This document shows, piece by piece, positions 1 through 8,841 of a DNA stretch of 64,000 nucleotides. The DNA is from Spirobacillus cienkowskii (lineage in GTDB: Bacteria > Bdellovibrionota_B > Oligoflexia > Silvanigrellales > Silvanigrellaceae). The notes under the pieces were generated by a model that did not search any database, was not told the origin of the DNA, and saw only the letters and a list, made by a program, of their open reading frames with translations. The stretch spans positions 1 to 64,000 of the forward strand of contig QOVW01000058.1 in NCBI GenBank assembly GCA_003339605.1, given 5' to 3'. Every line of letters starts with the position of its first letter. Position 1 is the stretch's first letter. Made by a program: the position numbers and the translations under genes.

Positions 1-2
1 TT

Positions 3-77
3 CCTAACGGAAAATTGGCTCTTTTAGCTCATTTTCCTCCTCTTCCTAACGGAAGAGGTCTCCAATTCGAGGTGTAG
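3..77 (+). CDS. possible 3' end of an upstream gene (partial)
   Basis: One frame is open from the window edge and ends at TAG 75-77, one base before the kdsA start. The other two plus frames stop within the first 33 bases. The 24 visible residues are Pro/Gly/Leu-rich and carry the tripeptide PNG twice, 14 codons apart. They match no family I recognise. The tight spacing would fit an operon with kdsA. A chance open frame over 75 bases is quite possible. Confidence 0.3.
   Translation, partial: PNGKLALLAHFPPLPNGRGLQFEV
39..58 (+). other. 8-bp hairpin just upstream of kdsA
   Basis: CCTCTTCC and GGAAGAGG form a perfect 8-bp stem around a TAAC tetraloop, ending 20 bases before the kdsA ATG. Its central 12 bases (43-54) also occur at 1-12. 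No T-run follows, so it does not look like an intrinsic terminator. It could be an mRNA processing or stability element, or simply coding sequence of the upstream gene. Confidence 0.4.
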
Positions 78-78
78 G

Positions 79-915
79 ATGAATTTGGATACCACGCTTT
101 TTCCTGGACAGTGGGATGGAGCCATTGTTCCTAATGTTAAACTTTCACGAAAAGTACCATTGATTATTGCAGGTCCATGTATGCTGGAGTCGTTGCATCT
201 TGGGTTAGAAGTTGGTCTATTTTTAAAAACTGTGTGCCAAAAATTAAATTTTCCTTATGTTTTTAAAAGCAGTTTTGACAAAGCAAATCGAACCAGCGCA
301 CAAGGTATTCGCGGACCTGGATTAACTACAGGTATTGAGTGGTTTAAACAAATTCGTGCAGAACTTCGAGTTCCGATACTTACAGATGTTCATTCAATCG
401 AACAAATTCATGAAATTGCAAATTATGTTGATATCATTCAAATTCCTGCGTTTTTGTGTAAACAACGAGAATTGCTTGTAGCTGCCGCAGCATCGGGAAA
501 AGTGATCCAAATTAAAAAGGGGCAATGGGCGAGTTCAGAAGAGATGATTGAAATTGCAAATTTTATACTTAAAATGGGCAACCCTAAAACAATCTTGGTA
601 GAACGAGGCTCCTGCTTTGGTTACAACAACTTGGTTGTTGATTTTCGTAATCTTGTTGAGATGCATGCTCAAGGTCATGCTGTGATTTTTGATGCGACCC
701 ATTCTGTGCAACTCCCTGGAGCAGCAAATGGCAAATCATCAGGTTTACGCCATATGGTCAGCCATTTAACGCGCGCAGCGGTTGCTGTTGGGGTTGATGG
801 CATTTTTATGGAAGTGCATCAAAACCCTGCTCAAGCCTTATCTGATGCCGACACCCAACTGAATATGGAACAGGCCGAAGAAATATTAAATAGCATTAAA
901 TCACTATTATCTTAA
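79..915 (+). CDS. kdsA: 3-deoxy-8-phosphooctulonate (KDO-8-P) synthase
   Basis: KdsA condenses phosphoenolpyruvate with arabinose 5-phosphate to KDO-8-phosphate, the precursor of the LPS inner core, in the cytosol. The 278 residues are the normal length and cover the whole TIM barrel, including the KSSFDKANR, RGPG, QIPAFL and GNPKTILVERG segments. Cys34 in AGPCMLES occupies the position that is Asn in E. coli KdsA and Cys in Aquifex KdsA. By established family knowledge this marks a metal-dependent enzyme. A weak GGTGTAGG precedes the ATG. It is the first complete gene of the window, and no LPS gene follows directly. Confidence 0.96.
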   Translation: MNLDTTLFPGQWDGAIVPNVKLSRKVPLIIAGPCMLESLHLGLEVGLFLKTVCQKLNFPYVFKSSFDKANRTSAQGIRGPGLTTGIEWFKQIRAELRVPILTDVHSIEQIHEIANYVDIIQIPAFLCKQRELLVAAAASGKVIQIKKGQWASSEEMIEIANFILKMGNPKTILVERGSCFGYNNLVVDFRNLVEMHAQGHAVIFDATHSVQLPGAANGKSSGLRHMVSHLTRAAVAVGVDGIFMEVHQNPAQALSDADTQLNMEQAEEILNSIKSLLS

Positions 916-966
916 TTAAAGGTGTCTATATTTATCCTTTTCTAATGTCGGATTTTTGAATGTTTC

Positions 967-995
967 TTGAATATTACAATTAAATTCCTTAAAAT
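967..995 (+). promoter_or_regulatory. putative sigma70-type promoter for aqpZ
   Basis: TTGAAT (967-972) and TAAAAT (990-995) are separated by 17 bases in the kdsA-aqpZ gap, about 70 bases before the aqpZ start. The fit is good, but in such AT-rich DNA matches arise easily. Confidence 0.4.
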
Positions 996-1064
996 TTTTC
1001 ATAATAGCAAATTTTTTTGTTGATACTGGGTAAAACTTAAAGACCTCTTCAAGGAATCTCCAGG

Positions 1065-1862
1065 ATGAATATGAATATCATGTTAAATTTTAGAAAGATG
1101 ATTGCAGAATTTATAGGGACTTTTTGGCTGGTTCTTGGAGGCTGTGGTAGCGCCGTTTTAGCGGCCGCTTATCCGGGTCTTGGAATCGGTTTTACAGGTG
1201 TATCAATCGCTTTTGGGTTAACAATTGTAACAATGGCTTATTCAATTGGCTCAATTTCGGGTTGCCATTTAAACCCTGCGGTGTCATTAGGATTGGCAAT
1301 TTCTGGCAGAATAAAATGGATAGAATTTCCAAGCTACTTAATTGCACAAGTTTTTGGCGCAATTGTTGCAAGCGCAATTCTTTATTTTATTTTTACCGGC
1401 AAAGCAGATTTTACAACAATAGGCGGTTTTGCAAGCAACGGCTATGGCGAGCACTCTCCTGGTGGGTTTTCACCAATTTCTGGCTTTGTGTGCGAAATTG
1501 TCATGACTGCAATATTTTTATTTGTGATTTTAAGTGTGACAGACTCTAAAGCACCCGCAGCGTTAGCGCCAATTACAATTGGTTTGTGCCTAACCCTAAT
1601 TCATCTTATTTCCATTCCCGTAACAAACACTTCGGTCAACCCTGCTCGCAGCACAGGGCCTGCATTATTTGTCGGTGATTGGGCATTGGAACAGCTATGG
1701 CTATTTTGGGTAGCCCCACTTCTTGGCGCCACTCTGGGTGCGTTACTTTATAATTTTGTCCACCAAAATCCTCACAAACCATTAGGAGGTATAAAACCCA
1801 ATCCTGCGCCCCCTGCAAGGGCTACACCACCACCTACTTCTAAAGTTCCACCACAAAAATAA
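1065..1862 (+). CDS. aqpZ: aquaporin Z, water channel
   Basis: This is a six-helix inner-membrane major intrinsic protein of 265 residues. Both NPA half-helix motifs are present at residues 70-72 and 192-194. The aromatic/arginine filter can be read as Phe50, His180, Thr189 and Arg195, the set of water-selective AqpZ rather than glycerol facilitators. The segment around the second NPA closely follows E. coli AqpZ. An unusual Pro/Ala/Lys-rich tail of about 25 residues ends the protein. AAGGA (1051-1055) precedes the chosen ATG; a second ATG five codons later is an alternative start. It probably forms a single-gene unit. Confidence 0.95.
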   Translation: MNMNIMLNFRKMIAEFIGTFWLVLGGCGSAVLAAAYPGLGIGFTGVSIAFGLTIVTMAYSIGSISGCHLNPAVSLGLAISGRIKWIEFPSYLIAQVFGAIVASAILYFIFTGKADFTTIGGFASNGYGEHSPGGFSPISGFVCEIVMTAIFLFVILSVTDSKAPAALAPITIGLCLTLIHLISIPVTNTSVNPARSTGPALFVGDWALEQLWLFWVAPLLGATLGALLYNFVHQNPHKPLGGIKPNPAPPARATPPPTSKVPPQK

Positions 1863-1978
1863 TCAAAAAAATTATTTAATACATTCTTTTAATCATAAAA
1901 AAACAATTGCAAATAATACCAATTATAAATAAGCAATTTAAATCAGTTATATAATATTTCTGATTAAAGAGGCTAATA

Positions 1979-2905
1979 ATGCACGAATTATTCTATATAA
2001 ATCAAAGAAAATTTTATTTTAATCAATTATCAAATATTAATTTATTAAAATATGAAAAAAAATACAAAAATCAGGGGCCTTTTTATACCAATGGAAAATT
2101 ATCTCATGTTTCTGTTATTTCAGAAGGAGCTTGTCTTGCACTGGTTTTGTATTTATTATCATTATATGAAAAAAATATTAAATTTGGAGTCAGATATTTT
2201 TACTTATCTTCCGAAAAAGTATTCAAAAATAAAGAAGCATTAAAAAAGATAATGCCAGAAATTTATTTTTGGATGGGATTTCAAGAGTTTGCTTTCAATG
2301 ACTTTTACCAAAAACTAAATCCAAATTTTTTTACTCATCAAGAATTATTAAATAAAAAATTACAAGAACATACACATGTCAAGATATTACGTGCCCAACA
2401 TTGCATCAATGAAAATGAATTTAATTTACAAGATAAAAAGATAAAACAAGAAATTGAAGCATTAATTAATAAAAAAGATCCAATAAACAATTATTTTGTT
2501 AACAAATATAGCTCAAAAAACAAAAGTCCAATTGAAATTATACATAAGGTTTTTATTTTGAAAAATAATTTAAATTGGCATTATTCTGCAAGTTTTGTAC
2601 TTTATAATACTTTTGATTTTAAAAATAAAATTTTTGAATGCACAAACAATTATATCAATTCATCTCTCTGCTTTAGTATTGGAATTGACTGTAAAAATTC
2701 ACCTATTGGTCATCAAATTTGTTTAATAATAACTCCACATATTAAAGATAAATTTATTTTATTTGATCCAAATTTTGGGTTGTACACATTTCATACAGTA
2801 GAAGGCACTGTAAAAGCAATTTTTGATTTTTCCAAAGCAACTTTTGATGAGAAAAATTTAGAAAACTATAAATTTTATATTAACTTATTATTATTAGAGC
2901 ATTAA
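1979..2905 (+). CDS. putative YopT/C58-like papain-fold cysteine protease
   Basis: This 308-residue protein has a plausible Cys-His-Asp triad. Cys52 lies in the hydrophobic helix GACLALVLYLL, His245 in GHQICLIITP, and Asp263 in ILFDPNFGLYTF. The His-to-Asp gap of 18 and the DPNFG block resemble peptidase family C58 (YopT, AvrPphB), whose members act as toxins or type III effectors inside host cells. The Cys-to-His distance (193) is longer than in YopT. There is no signal peptide or transmembrane segment. The start has a good AAAGAGG at 1966-1972. The gene is very A/T-rich and converges with a lipase gene, overlapping it by 4 bases. Family membership is inference from motifs; the host target and export route are unknown. 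Confidence 0.6.
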   Translation: MHELFYINQRKFYFNQLSNINLLKYEKKYKNQGPFYTNGKLSHVSVISEGACLALVLYLLSLYEKNIKFGVRYFYLSSEKVFKNKEALKKIMPEIYFWMGFQEFAFNDFYQKLNPNFFTHQELLNKKLQEHTHVKILRAQHCINENEFNLQDKKIKQEIEALINKKDPINNYFVNKYSSKNKSPIEIIHKVFILKNNLNWHYSASFVLYNTFDFKNKIFECTNNYINSSLCFSIGIDCKNSPIGHQICLIITPHIKDKFILFDPNFGLYTFHTVEGTVKAIFDFSKATFDEKNLENYKFYINLLLLEH

Positions 2906-4521
2906 TTTAAATAATTTTCCAAACAATAGCTTTTATGCTTATCCATATCTATTGCTTTAACTGCTAGTAAATCAAATTCAAGTAATTTTTTTTGTAAAGA
3001 ATGCGCAATCCAACAGTGAGTATAAGAAGTTGGATGTGGAGAATTCCAAAATATTGCGACTTTATCTTTACTTCCATGAGCATTAACACATTTATTATAC
3101 TTCCAAAATTTTTTTACTAAATCTCCTCCAGAATCAGAAAATAAAAGATGAGTATAGCCTTGATTATAACAGTGAACTTGTACATATTTATTTTGCAACC
3201 CTGGAATTGGAATATTAGAATTGAGTGAATCAAAACCATAATCAAAAATATCATCCGAATAAAAATCATAATTATTCATAATTTTTTCAAAATTAGAATA
3301 CATATCAATTTCTTTCACAAAAATAGAATTGGAATATTTTTCTTGAAGCTTAGAAATTTGTAATCTTAAGTAATTATTAAATCTCTTTGTTACGTCTGTT
3401 AATTTTATTGAAAATTCAATTCTATCATTAATATCAGTGGTATTATTCTTATAATTACCTGTTAAAACAACAGGACTTTTTCCTAAATCAGGAAGATTGA
3501 AAATAACAAAATTTTTTCCGCCTTTTTTTATAACCATTTCCGCTTGTTCAATTATATTTTGGGCAGCTCGGTACGCTACAAAGTTTGCACGACCATGATC
3601 ATCAGGGTTTTCAAAAAATTTCTCTCCACGAGCGTACTTTTCAAATTTTTCCATAAAATCATTCGCACCTACCCAAAAAATATATAAAACCTCTTCTGGA
3701 GATGTGATAAACTGATTTTTTGTTAAATAATTATTGTTGGTTAAATACGAGTTTAAATATTTTTCCACATACAATTTTGAACTACCTGTTACTAAATTTC
3801 TGCCGGACGTAATGACATAGCTTTTCGGTAATTCTTTAATGTAATCATCATTCACACCTTCTGTTTTAGCACCACCAAATGAAAAATTTAATATTGGAAT
3901 ATGAGTTAAGTGTGAAAGAAAATCGACCCAAATTAAACCGTCAGAAAATCTCCCATAAAAAAATGGGTAATAAGGAAACACCTTGGTCCATCTTTTTAAA
4001 TTACCAGTATCAGATAAACTATCACCAAAGAGAACAATTTTTTTAATTTTTGAATGACTTTTGGTTTGATATGAAAATTGTATTGGATATTCATAACCAT
4101 TCAAATTTCCCGAAGATGCTTTAAAATCATACAATTTATAAGTAGGTTTTGTTATACTTAAAGAAGATCCTCGTTCAATCGCAAGCTGACAACGGCGCTC
4201 AACATCATTATAGGTTAATTTTTTTTCAATAAAAAATCCATCTTGCACATCGCCTGTTAACTTAGTGTAACGGCTATAAAATGTATTGTCATTAATAGCC
4301 CAATAATAATTTTTTCTCACACCCAAAGAAAAAATCCATTTACTCGGTAACATAAGTTGTGGATTTTTATTATTAAGTCCTTTGTCAGTGTCATAATAAT
4401 AACAAACGACATAAAAATCTTTTTCTTTTTCATACTGTGGTATTAGAAATTCTTCATTTTTTAGCGAAAATACGGTGAAATGAAATAACAAAAATAAATA
4501 ACAAATAAAATATTTGCTCAC
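2902..4521 (-). CDS. thermolabile-haemolysin-type GDSL phospholipase/lipase, exported
   Basis: This 539-residue protein has an N-terminal hydrophobic signal segment (about residues 3-20) and an extra domain of about 130 residues resembling the Vibrio thermolabile haemolysin N-terminus (YYWAIND and a following C-x-LAIERG stretch). An SGNH hydrolase domain follows: GDSLSDTGN (Ser168), SFGGAKT (Gly216), GANDF (Asn287) and HPTSYTH (His496). The family normally has Asp three residues before that His; here it is Asn493, so the Asp-His pair may be altered. I chose GTG at 4521 because GGAGGA sits just upstream; the longer TTG reading at 4533 would translate through that site. It probably acts on phospholipids outside the cell. 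Confidence 0.8.
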   Translation of the reverse strand: MSKYFICYLFLLFHFTVFSLKNEEFLIPQYEKEKDFYVVCYYYDTDKGLNNKNPQLMLPSKWIFSLGVRKNYYWAINDNTFYSRYTKLTGDVQDGFFIEKKLTYNDVERRCQLAIERGSSLSITKPTYKLYDFKASSGNLNGYEYPIQFSYQTKSHSKIKKIVLFGDSLSDTGNLKRWTKVFPYYPFFYGRFSDGLIWVDFLSHLTHIPILNFSFGGAKTEGVNDDYIKELPKSYVITSGRNLVTGSSKLYVEKYLNSYLTNNNYLTKNQFITSPEEVLYIFWVGANDFMEKFEKYARGEKFFENPDDHGRANFVAYRAAQNIIEQAEMVIKKGGKNFVIFNLPDLGKSPVVLTGNYKNNTTDINDRIEFSIKLTDVTKRFNNYLRLQISKLQEKYSNSIFVKEIDMYSNFEKIMNNYDFYSDDIFDYGFDSLNSNIPIPGLQNKYVQVHCYNQGYTHLLFSDSGGDLVKKFWKYNKCVNAHGSKDKVAIFWNSPHPTSYTHCWIAHSLQKKLLEFDLLAVKAIDMDKHKSYCLENYLN

Positions 4522-4621
4522 TGACTCCTCCAATTATTGATTGTCTAATAGAGAAGTACAGGAATTTAACTACTCAGTCAAAATCAATACTTTTTCTTAA
4601 ATTATTTTATAAAACCAACCT

Positions 4622-4650
4622 GTTAATTTAAAAAGACTATTTAAATTAAC
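4622..4650 (-). terminator. weak terminator-like hairpin after the ABC transporter operon
   Basis: An 11-bp perfect but almost purely A/T inverted repeat (4622-4632 with 4640-4650, 7-base loop) lies 37 bases beyond the last gene of the minus-strand transporter operon. The following T-run on that strand is poor (GGTTGGTTTTAT). It could end the operon or be a compositional accident. Confidence 0.3.
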
Positions 4651-4686
4651 GATGTCATTATCTTGAAAGAAAAATTTTTTGCCTAA

Positions 4687-5445
4687 CTAAGATTGGTGCG
4701 TAATGCGTTTTAGAAAAGTTTGGAGCCGTTCTGTTTTAGGATTTGTAAATAACTCTTTTGTGCTGCCTTGCTCAACAATAACACCACCTTCTAAAAACAT
4801 CGTTCTGTGGGATACCTTTTGCGCAAAATAAAGTTCATGGGTTACAATAATCATCGTCATGCCTGTTCTTGCAATATCAACTAAAATATCAACAACCTCA
4901 TCAACCAATTCGGGATCAAGGGCACTTGTTGGTTCATCACACAATAAAACCTTTGGGTTTATTGCAAGGGCACGGGCAATGGCCACGCGCTGCTGTTGAC
5001 CACCAGAAAGACCTCTAGGAAACTTTTCTGAATGGCTTGCAAGCCCCACCCTTTTAAGCAGATCTGCTGCAATTTGCGTGGATTCACTTTTCGATTTGCC
5101 TAAAACCAATTGAGGTCCCAATGCGACGTTTTCAAGAGCAGTCATGTGTGGGAAAAGTTCAAACTTTTGAAAAATCATCCCTGTATTGCGTCGAATCATA
5201 TGCAAGGATTCTTTTGATGTCCGATAGTTAATACCGCAAACCTCAACATCTCCCGATGATATTGTTTCTAGCGCATTGATTGTACGCAAACACGTACTTT
5301 TTCCACTGCCTGAAGGACCAATTAGTGCAACAACTTCTCCTTGCTTCACCTCAAAATTAATGCCCTTTAATACATGATGCTCACGATCTTTTGAATAAAA
5401 AATCTTGTTTACATTTTTAAGACTAACCACAGTTTCCAAAGACAT
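4687..5445 (-). CDS. polar amino acid ABC transporter, ATP-binding subunit
   Basis: This 252-residue nucleotide-binding subunit of the GlnQ/HisP family powers amino acid uptake. It has Walker A GPSGSGKS (43-50), a Q-loop near 93, signature LSGGQ (146-150), Walker B VLLCDE (166-171) and the switch His203. It is the third gene of a minus-strand operon of binding protein, permease and ATPase, starting 17 bases after the permease stop. Only one permease gene is present, so the permease probably works as a homodimer. The exact amino acid cannot be told from the sequence. Confidence 0.93.
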   Translation of the reverse strand: MSLETVVSLKNVNKIFYSKDREHHVLKGINFEVKQGEVVALIGPSGSGKSTCLRTINALETISSGDVEVCGINYRTSKESLHMIRRNTGMIFQKFELFPHMTALENVALGPQLVLGKSKSESTQIAADLLKRVGLASHSEKFPRGLSGGQQQRVAIARALAINPKVLLCDEPTSALDPELVDEVVDILVDIARTGMTMIIVTHELYFAQKVSHRTMFLEGGVIVEQGSTKELFTNPKTERLQTFLKRITHQS

Positions 5446-5462
5446 AATTATTGAGTTCCAAA

Positions 5463-6251
5463 TTAATGTTTTAAACTAATACTTAACCGTTTTTCTAGAT
5501 AACGGCCCAAAGAACTAACCAAGGTATTAACAACAAAATACAAAAGTGCAATAAAAAACCAAGTTTCAAAACTGCGGAAAGTCACAGTAACAGCATTTTG
5601 TGCTTCTTTAGTAAGCTCAGGAATAGCAACGACAGAAAGCAAGGAGCTATCTTTAATCAATGAGACAAATTGACCAATTAATGGAGGTAACATATTGCGC
5701 AATGCTTGGGGGGCAATCACTTTTCTTGCAATTTGAAATGGGCTTAAGCCCAGAGCCTTTGCCGCATCAATTTGACCTCTTTCAAAGTTTGCCATGGTTC
5801 CTCTAAAAATCTCTGCAACATATGCAGAGCAAAACAAACTCATGGTTAAAACACCCGCTGCAGGACCAGACAAATTAAAAGCAGTTCCAACTATAAAGTA
5901 GGCAACATAAAGCTGAACAAGAACTGGAGTATTTCTAAAAATATCGACATAAAATAAAGCAGCAAATTTTGAAATTTTTTCTTTTGATGTGAGAAGCATA
6001 CCAAATATAACACCGAGAATTGACCCAAATATTATACTTTCTATACTCATTTTTAAAGTAATCCAGAGACCTTTTAAAAATAAACCAGGACCGCCTCCTT
6101 CTTCACTTGGAAGCCAAATATAAGGACTCAATACTGAAAAATCCCAACTATAATCAAGTTGGTAAAAACTACGAATAATAATTGCAAGTATAATAGAAAT
6201 TGCAAAAAAAGATAGAAAAGAATAATAAAGAGGTAATTTTTTATCAGGCAT
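5463..6251 (-). CDS. polar amino acid ABC transporter, permease subunit
   Basis: This inner-membrane permease of the HisM/GlnP family has about five transmembrane helices. The cytoplasmic EAA loop reads DAAKALGLSPFQIARKVIAP, with PQALRNMLPPLIGQF after it, and docks on the ATPase. I prefer ATG 6251 (262 residues) over the TTG six codons earlier because AAGA is better placed for it; neither has a strong ribosome binding site. It lies 46-64 bases after the binding-protein gene depending on the start, and 17 bases before the ATPase gene. Confidence 0.9.
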   Translation of the reverse strand: MPDKKLPLYYSFLSFFAISIILAIIIRSFYQLDYSWDFSVLSPYIWLPSEEGGGPGLFLKGLWITLKMSIESIIFGSILGVIFGMLLTSKEKISKFAALFYVDIFRNTPVLVQLYVAYFIVGTAFNLSGPAAGVLTMSLFCSAYVAEIFRGTMANFERGQIDAAKALGLSPFQIARKVIAPQALRNMLPPLIGQFVSLIKDSSLLSVVAIPELTKEAQNAVTVTFRSFETWFFIALLYFVVNTLVSSLGRYLEKRLSISLKH

Positions 6252-6315
6252 CGCGTTTCTTAGTTCCAAGCATAGGATTAAAAAATGAAAAGAAAATTAA
6301 AAAAACTCCGTGTGT

Positions 6316-7212
6316 TTACTTATCAAGAAGAGCAAGCCAGTCCCGACCTTCAAAATAATACTTGATGGCCTTATCATAGCCTCCAGCTTTTTTCCAGTCA
6401 GCTAGAAAAGAATTGAAAACGCTGGCTAATTCTTGATCTTTTTTTCGAACAGCGACACTAAAATGATCTCCATTAAATCCGTCGGGGAGAACAAAAAGTT
6501 TACCAGGATTATTGAAAGCTGCTAACTTAACATAAGGAGTGTCGTAAATAAAAGCTGTAGCACGACCACCGAGCACGGCATTTACCACATCAGCATCAGC
6601 GTCAAATCTCATAATCTGCGCTTTATGAAACAGTTTAGTATCTTGTAAAAAAAGATCGGGAGCAGAACCTGTTTTTACCGCAATCTTCGCATCAGGATTG
6701 TTGAAATCCTGTAAGACATTATAATTTTTACGATTTTCTTGAGTCTCTTTTATAGCAATTAAGAACTTATTTTCATAGTAGGAATCAGTAAAAGTCACCG
6801 CTTTTTCGCGTTCTTTGGTTCGTGCCATGGATGACGCAATCATATCGCACTTACCAGTTAAAAGAGAAGGAATAATTCCGTCCCACTTGGTGTCCAACAT
6901 ACTCAGCTTTAGCCCCTGAGATTTTGCAAATGCTTCCATCATTTCAGGATCAAAACCAATCCACTTCCCAGAAGCTGTTTTCATTTCAAGAGGCAAATAC
7001 CCTGACTCTGAGCAAACCTTTAATATTCCTGATTTTTTTATATTTTGCAGAATACTATTTTCTGCATTATCAAAACCTTGCTTATTTTTGGAAGCATTAC
7101 TTTCTGTGGCATGAGCATAACTCATAAAAACTGAAAATACGACCCATATAGACCAAATCGAAGCTATTCGAATCGATATAGATCTTCGTCCCCAAAAAGT
7201 CGAGCTCGCCAT
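6316..7212 (-). CDS. polar amino acid ABC transporter, periplasmic binding protein
   Basis: This is a 298-residue solute-binding protein of family 3 (SBP_bac_3). The N-terminus is basic then hydrophobic (about residues 8-34), with a likely signal peptidase I site after AHA near residue 36. The mature part shows family signatures: ILKVCSESGYLPLEM, GFDPEMMEAFAK, KWDGIIPSLLTGKCDMI and the MARTKEREKAVTFTDSYY block. AAAGG lies nine bases before the ATG. As the first gene of the operon it is probably the most highly expressed. Ligand is likely a polar or charged amino acid. Confidence 0.92.
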   Translation of the reverse strand: MASSTFWGRRSISIRIASIWSIWVVFSVFMSYAHATESNASKNKQGFDNAENSILQNIKKSGILKVCSESGYLPLEMKTASGKWIGFDPEMMEAFAKSQGLKLSMLDTKWDGIIPSLLTGKCDMIASSMARTKEREKAVTFTDSYYENKFLIAIKETQENRKNYNVLQDFNNPDAKIAVKTGSAPDLFLQDTKLFHKAQIMRFDADADVVNAVLGGRATAFIYDTPYVKLAAFNNPGKLFVLPDGFNGDHFSVAVRKKDQELASVFNSFLADWKKAGGYDKAIKYYFEGRDWLALLDK

Positions 7213-7419
7213 AGATGATACCTTTCGTAAATTATTCAGAACACGAAAAAAGCAATGGGCTACTTACCACATAAAACATTGATGAGCAAATCAATTTACG
7301 AAGAGAAATTCTCAATTATGTAGCAAAAATCCATTTTTTTTAGATATTCAATAGGAAATTTGTTTCTTATTGTGAGTTTGCCGGATGCAATTAATAGTCA
7401 TAGAACAAAATGAAATCTA

Positions 7420-7440
7420 TAAGATAATAAAATTATCTTA
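7420..7440. promoter_or_regulatory. 9-bp palindrome upstream of a lipoprotein gene
   Basis: TAAGATAAT, three bases, ATTATCTTA: a perfect inverted repeat 22 bases before the 7463 start, in the gap between divergent genes. The 3-base spacer suits a protein-binding operator better than an RNA hairpin. It is A/T-rich, so chance is possible. Nothing else clear was seen in 7213-7419. Confidence 0.25.
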
Positions 7441-7462
7441 GCCTTTAAAATGAGGTTTTTAC

Positions 7463-8128
7463 ATGAAGCTAAAAAAAATTATTTGGCTTTTTTTATCTGG
7501 ATTATTCATGGGATGCTCAACAATTATACCCATAAATGCAAAAAAAAATAGCGAAAATCAGGAGCAAAAAAATTCTGCAAGTTTTTTTGACAACCTTTTT
7601 TCGCATCATGAATACGCAGAAGCAGATAAGGAAAATAACGCAAATAGACTATCACAAAACACCCTAAGATCTCAAAATAAAAGAATTTTATCTCAAAGAT
7701 TTCCTTCAAAGGGCCTCATTGAGCTCCCAAATGCAATAGGCCTCACACCTGTCGATGGCAACACCTGGAGGACTTCTATTCATCCTGCAATGGTTTTTGG
7801 CATTATGTCGCGAATCATTTCGCAGACCTATATTATTTCATCGATGGATCGCAAAAACTTTAATCTCCAAACAGACTGGGATAAATTTTTTATTGATGGG
7901 AGACTTTTTAGAAATAGAATTAATGTGATGGTATTTCCTGTTGGTCCTAAACAAACTGAAGTTGTTATTAAAAATATAGTAGAATATTACACTGGGAACC
8001 CAAATTACAAAATGGAAGAAAATACGGCATGGCTCCCTACTCCAGACATCACCGATGAGATTCCAAAACTCGTAGAAAATACAAACCGCCAAACAGCTCT
8101 TGCACTGACACAAACAAATCTTAGATAA
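7463..8128 (+). CDS. putative lipoprotein with a BamC-like C-terminal region
   Basis: This 221-residue exported protein has a short basic N-terminus, a hydrophobic stretch and Cys18 in GLFMGC, an imperfect lipobox (Phe at -3). A Ser/Asn/Gln-rich linker (about 25-80) leads to a folded domain (about 85-195). That domain has the pattern helix, ISSMDRKN, TDWDKFFIDGRLF, RINVMVFPVG, EVVIKNIVEYY. It recalls helix-grip domains of BamC/NlpB-type lipoproteins, but I cannot confirm it. TGAGG (7451-7455) supports the start. It is probably an outer-membrane-associated protein of unknown role. Confidence 0.75.
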   Translation: MKLKKIIWLFLSGLFMGCSTIIPINAKKNSENQEQKNSASFFDNLFSHHEYAEADKENNANRLSQNTLRSQNKRILSQRFPSKGLIELPNAIGLTPVDGNTWRTSIHPAMVFGIMSRIISQTYIISSMDRKNFNLQTDWDKFFIDGRLFRNRINVMVFPVGPKQTEVVIKNIVEYYTGNPNYKMEENTAWLPTPDITDEIPKLVENTNRQTALALTQTNLR

Positions 8129-8232
8129 ATATCTGCCAACAACAAAAACACAATGAAAATTATGCCTTATAATTAATATTATTATACCGATTATATAAAA
8201 GTAAACAAAAATTAACTTTGGTAACCGAAAAG

Positions 8233-8841
8233 ATGCTCAATTTTTTCTTTAATAATTTTAAAAAAATAATATTATTATCACTTTTATGTATTCATGAATT
8301 TGCATTTGCAAGCGGAAATTTTTTTGATATTACTTTTAATGGTAGTTTTCAATCTAGCTTTACAACAAACTACAAATACACAAAAACCTCTTACGGTATA
8401 GAACTTGGTATTCCTTTAAGTAGTTTTTTTGAAATTAATATTGGAGAATCTTTTTCAACATCAAAATATATTTATACTGATGAATACAAAACCTATTTAA
8501 CTAGCAAAGGCATAACTCTTCCAACTGGAGATCTCACCCAAGAATATTTAACCACAAGTACATATGGAAATATTAGTATTGGTTTATTTGGGTATTATCT
8601 ATCACCATCTATTTATGGCGGAGTGATGAACAGTCAAACACGGTACAAAGATTTTTTTGGCGTCGAAACGACTAACCAAGAAAATCTTTCCTGGGATGCT
8701 GGTGCTGCTCTTTCAATAAGGTTATCTCGATATTTAAAATTTAAAATAAATTATCGAATTTCGCCATCAAATATAAAAACAGCTTCTGGCGCACCACTTT
8801 ACGATCAATCTTATACTGGAGGCCTAACGATAAGTCTTTAA
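8233..8841 (+). CDS. putative outer-membrane beta-barrel protein
   Basis: This 202-residue exported protein has a signal peptide ending near AFA (about residue 26). Alternating hydrophobic/polar strands with many Tyr, Thr, Ser and Gly follow, ending in strand GGLTISL, as expected of a small 8-stranded barrel. ATG 8233 is preferred over the TTG five codons upstream, because that gives a compact signal peptide. No strong ribosome binding site is visible. The 3' end overlaps the convergent gene by 18 bases. No specific family is recognised. Confidence 0.7.
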   Translation: MLNFFFNNFKKIILLSLLCIHEFAFASGNFFDITFNGSFQSSFTTNYKYTKTSYGIELGIPLSSFFEINIGESFSTSKYIYTDEYKTYLTSKGITLPTGDLTQEYLTTSTYGNISIGLFGYYLSPSIYGGVMNSQTRYKDFFGVETTNQENLSWDAGAALSIRLSRYLKFKINYRISPSNIKTASGAPLYDQSYTGGLTISL

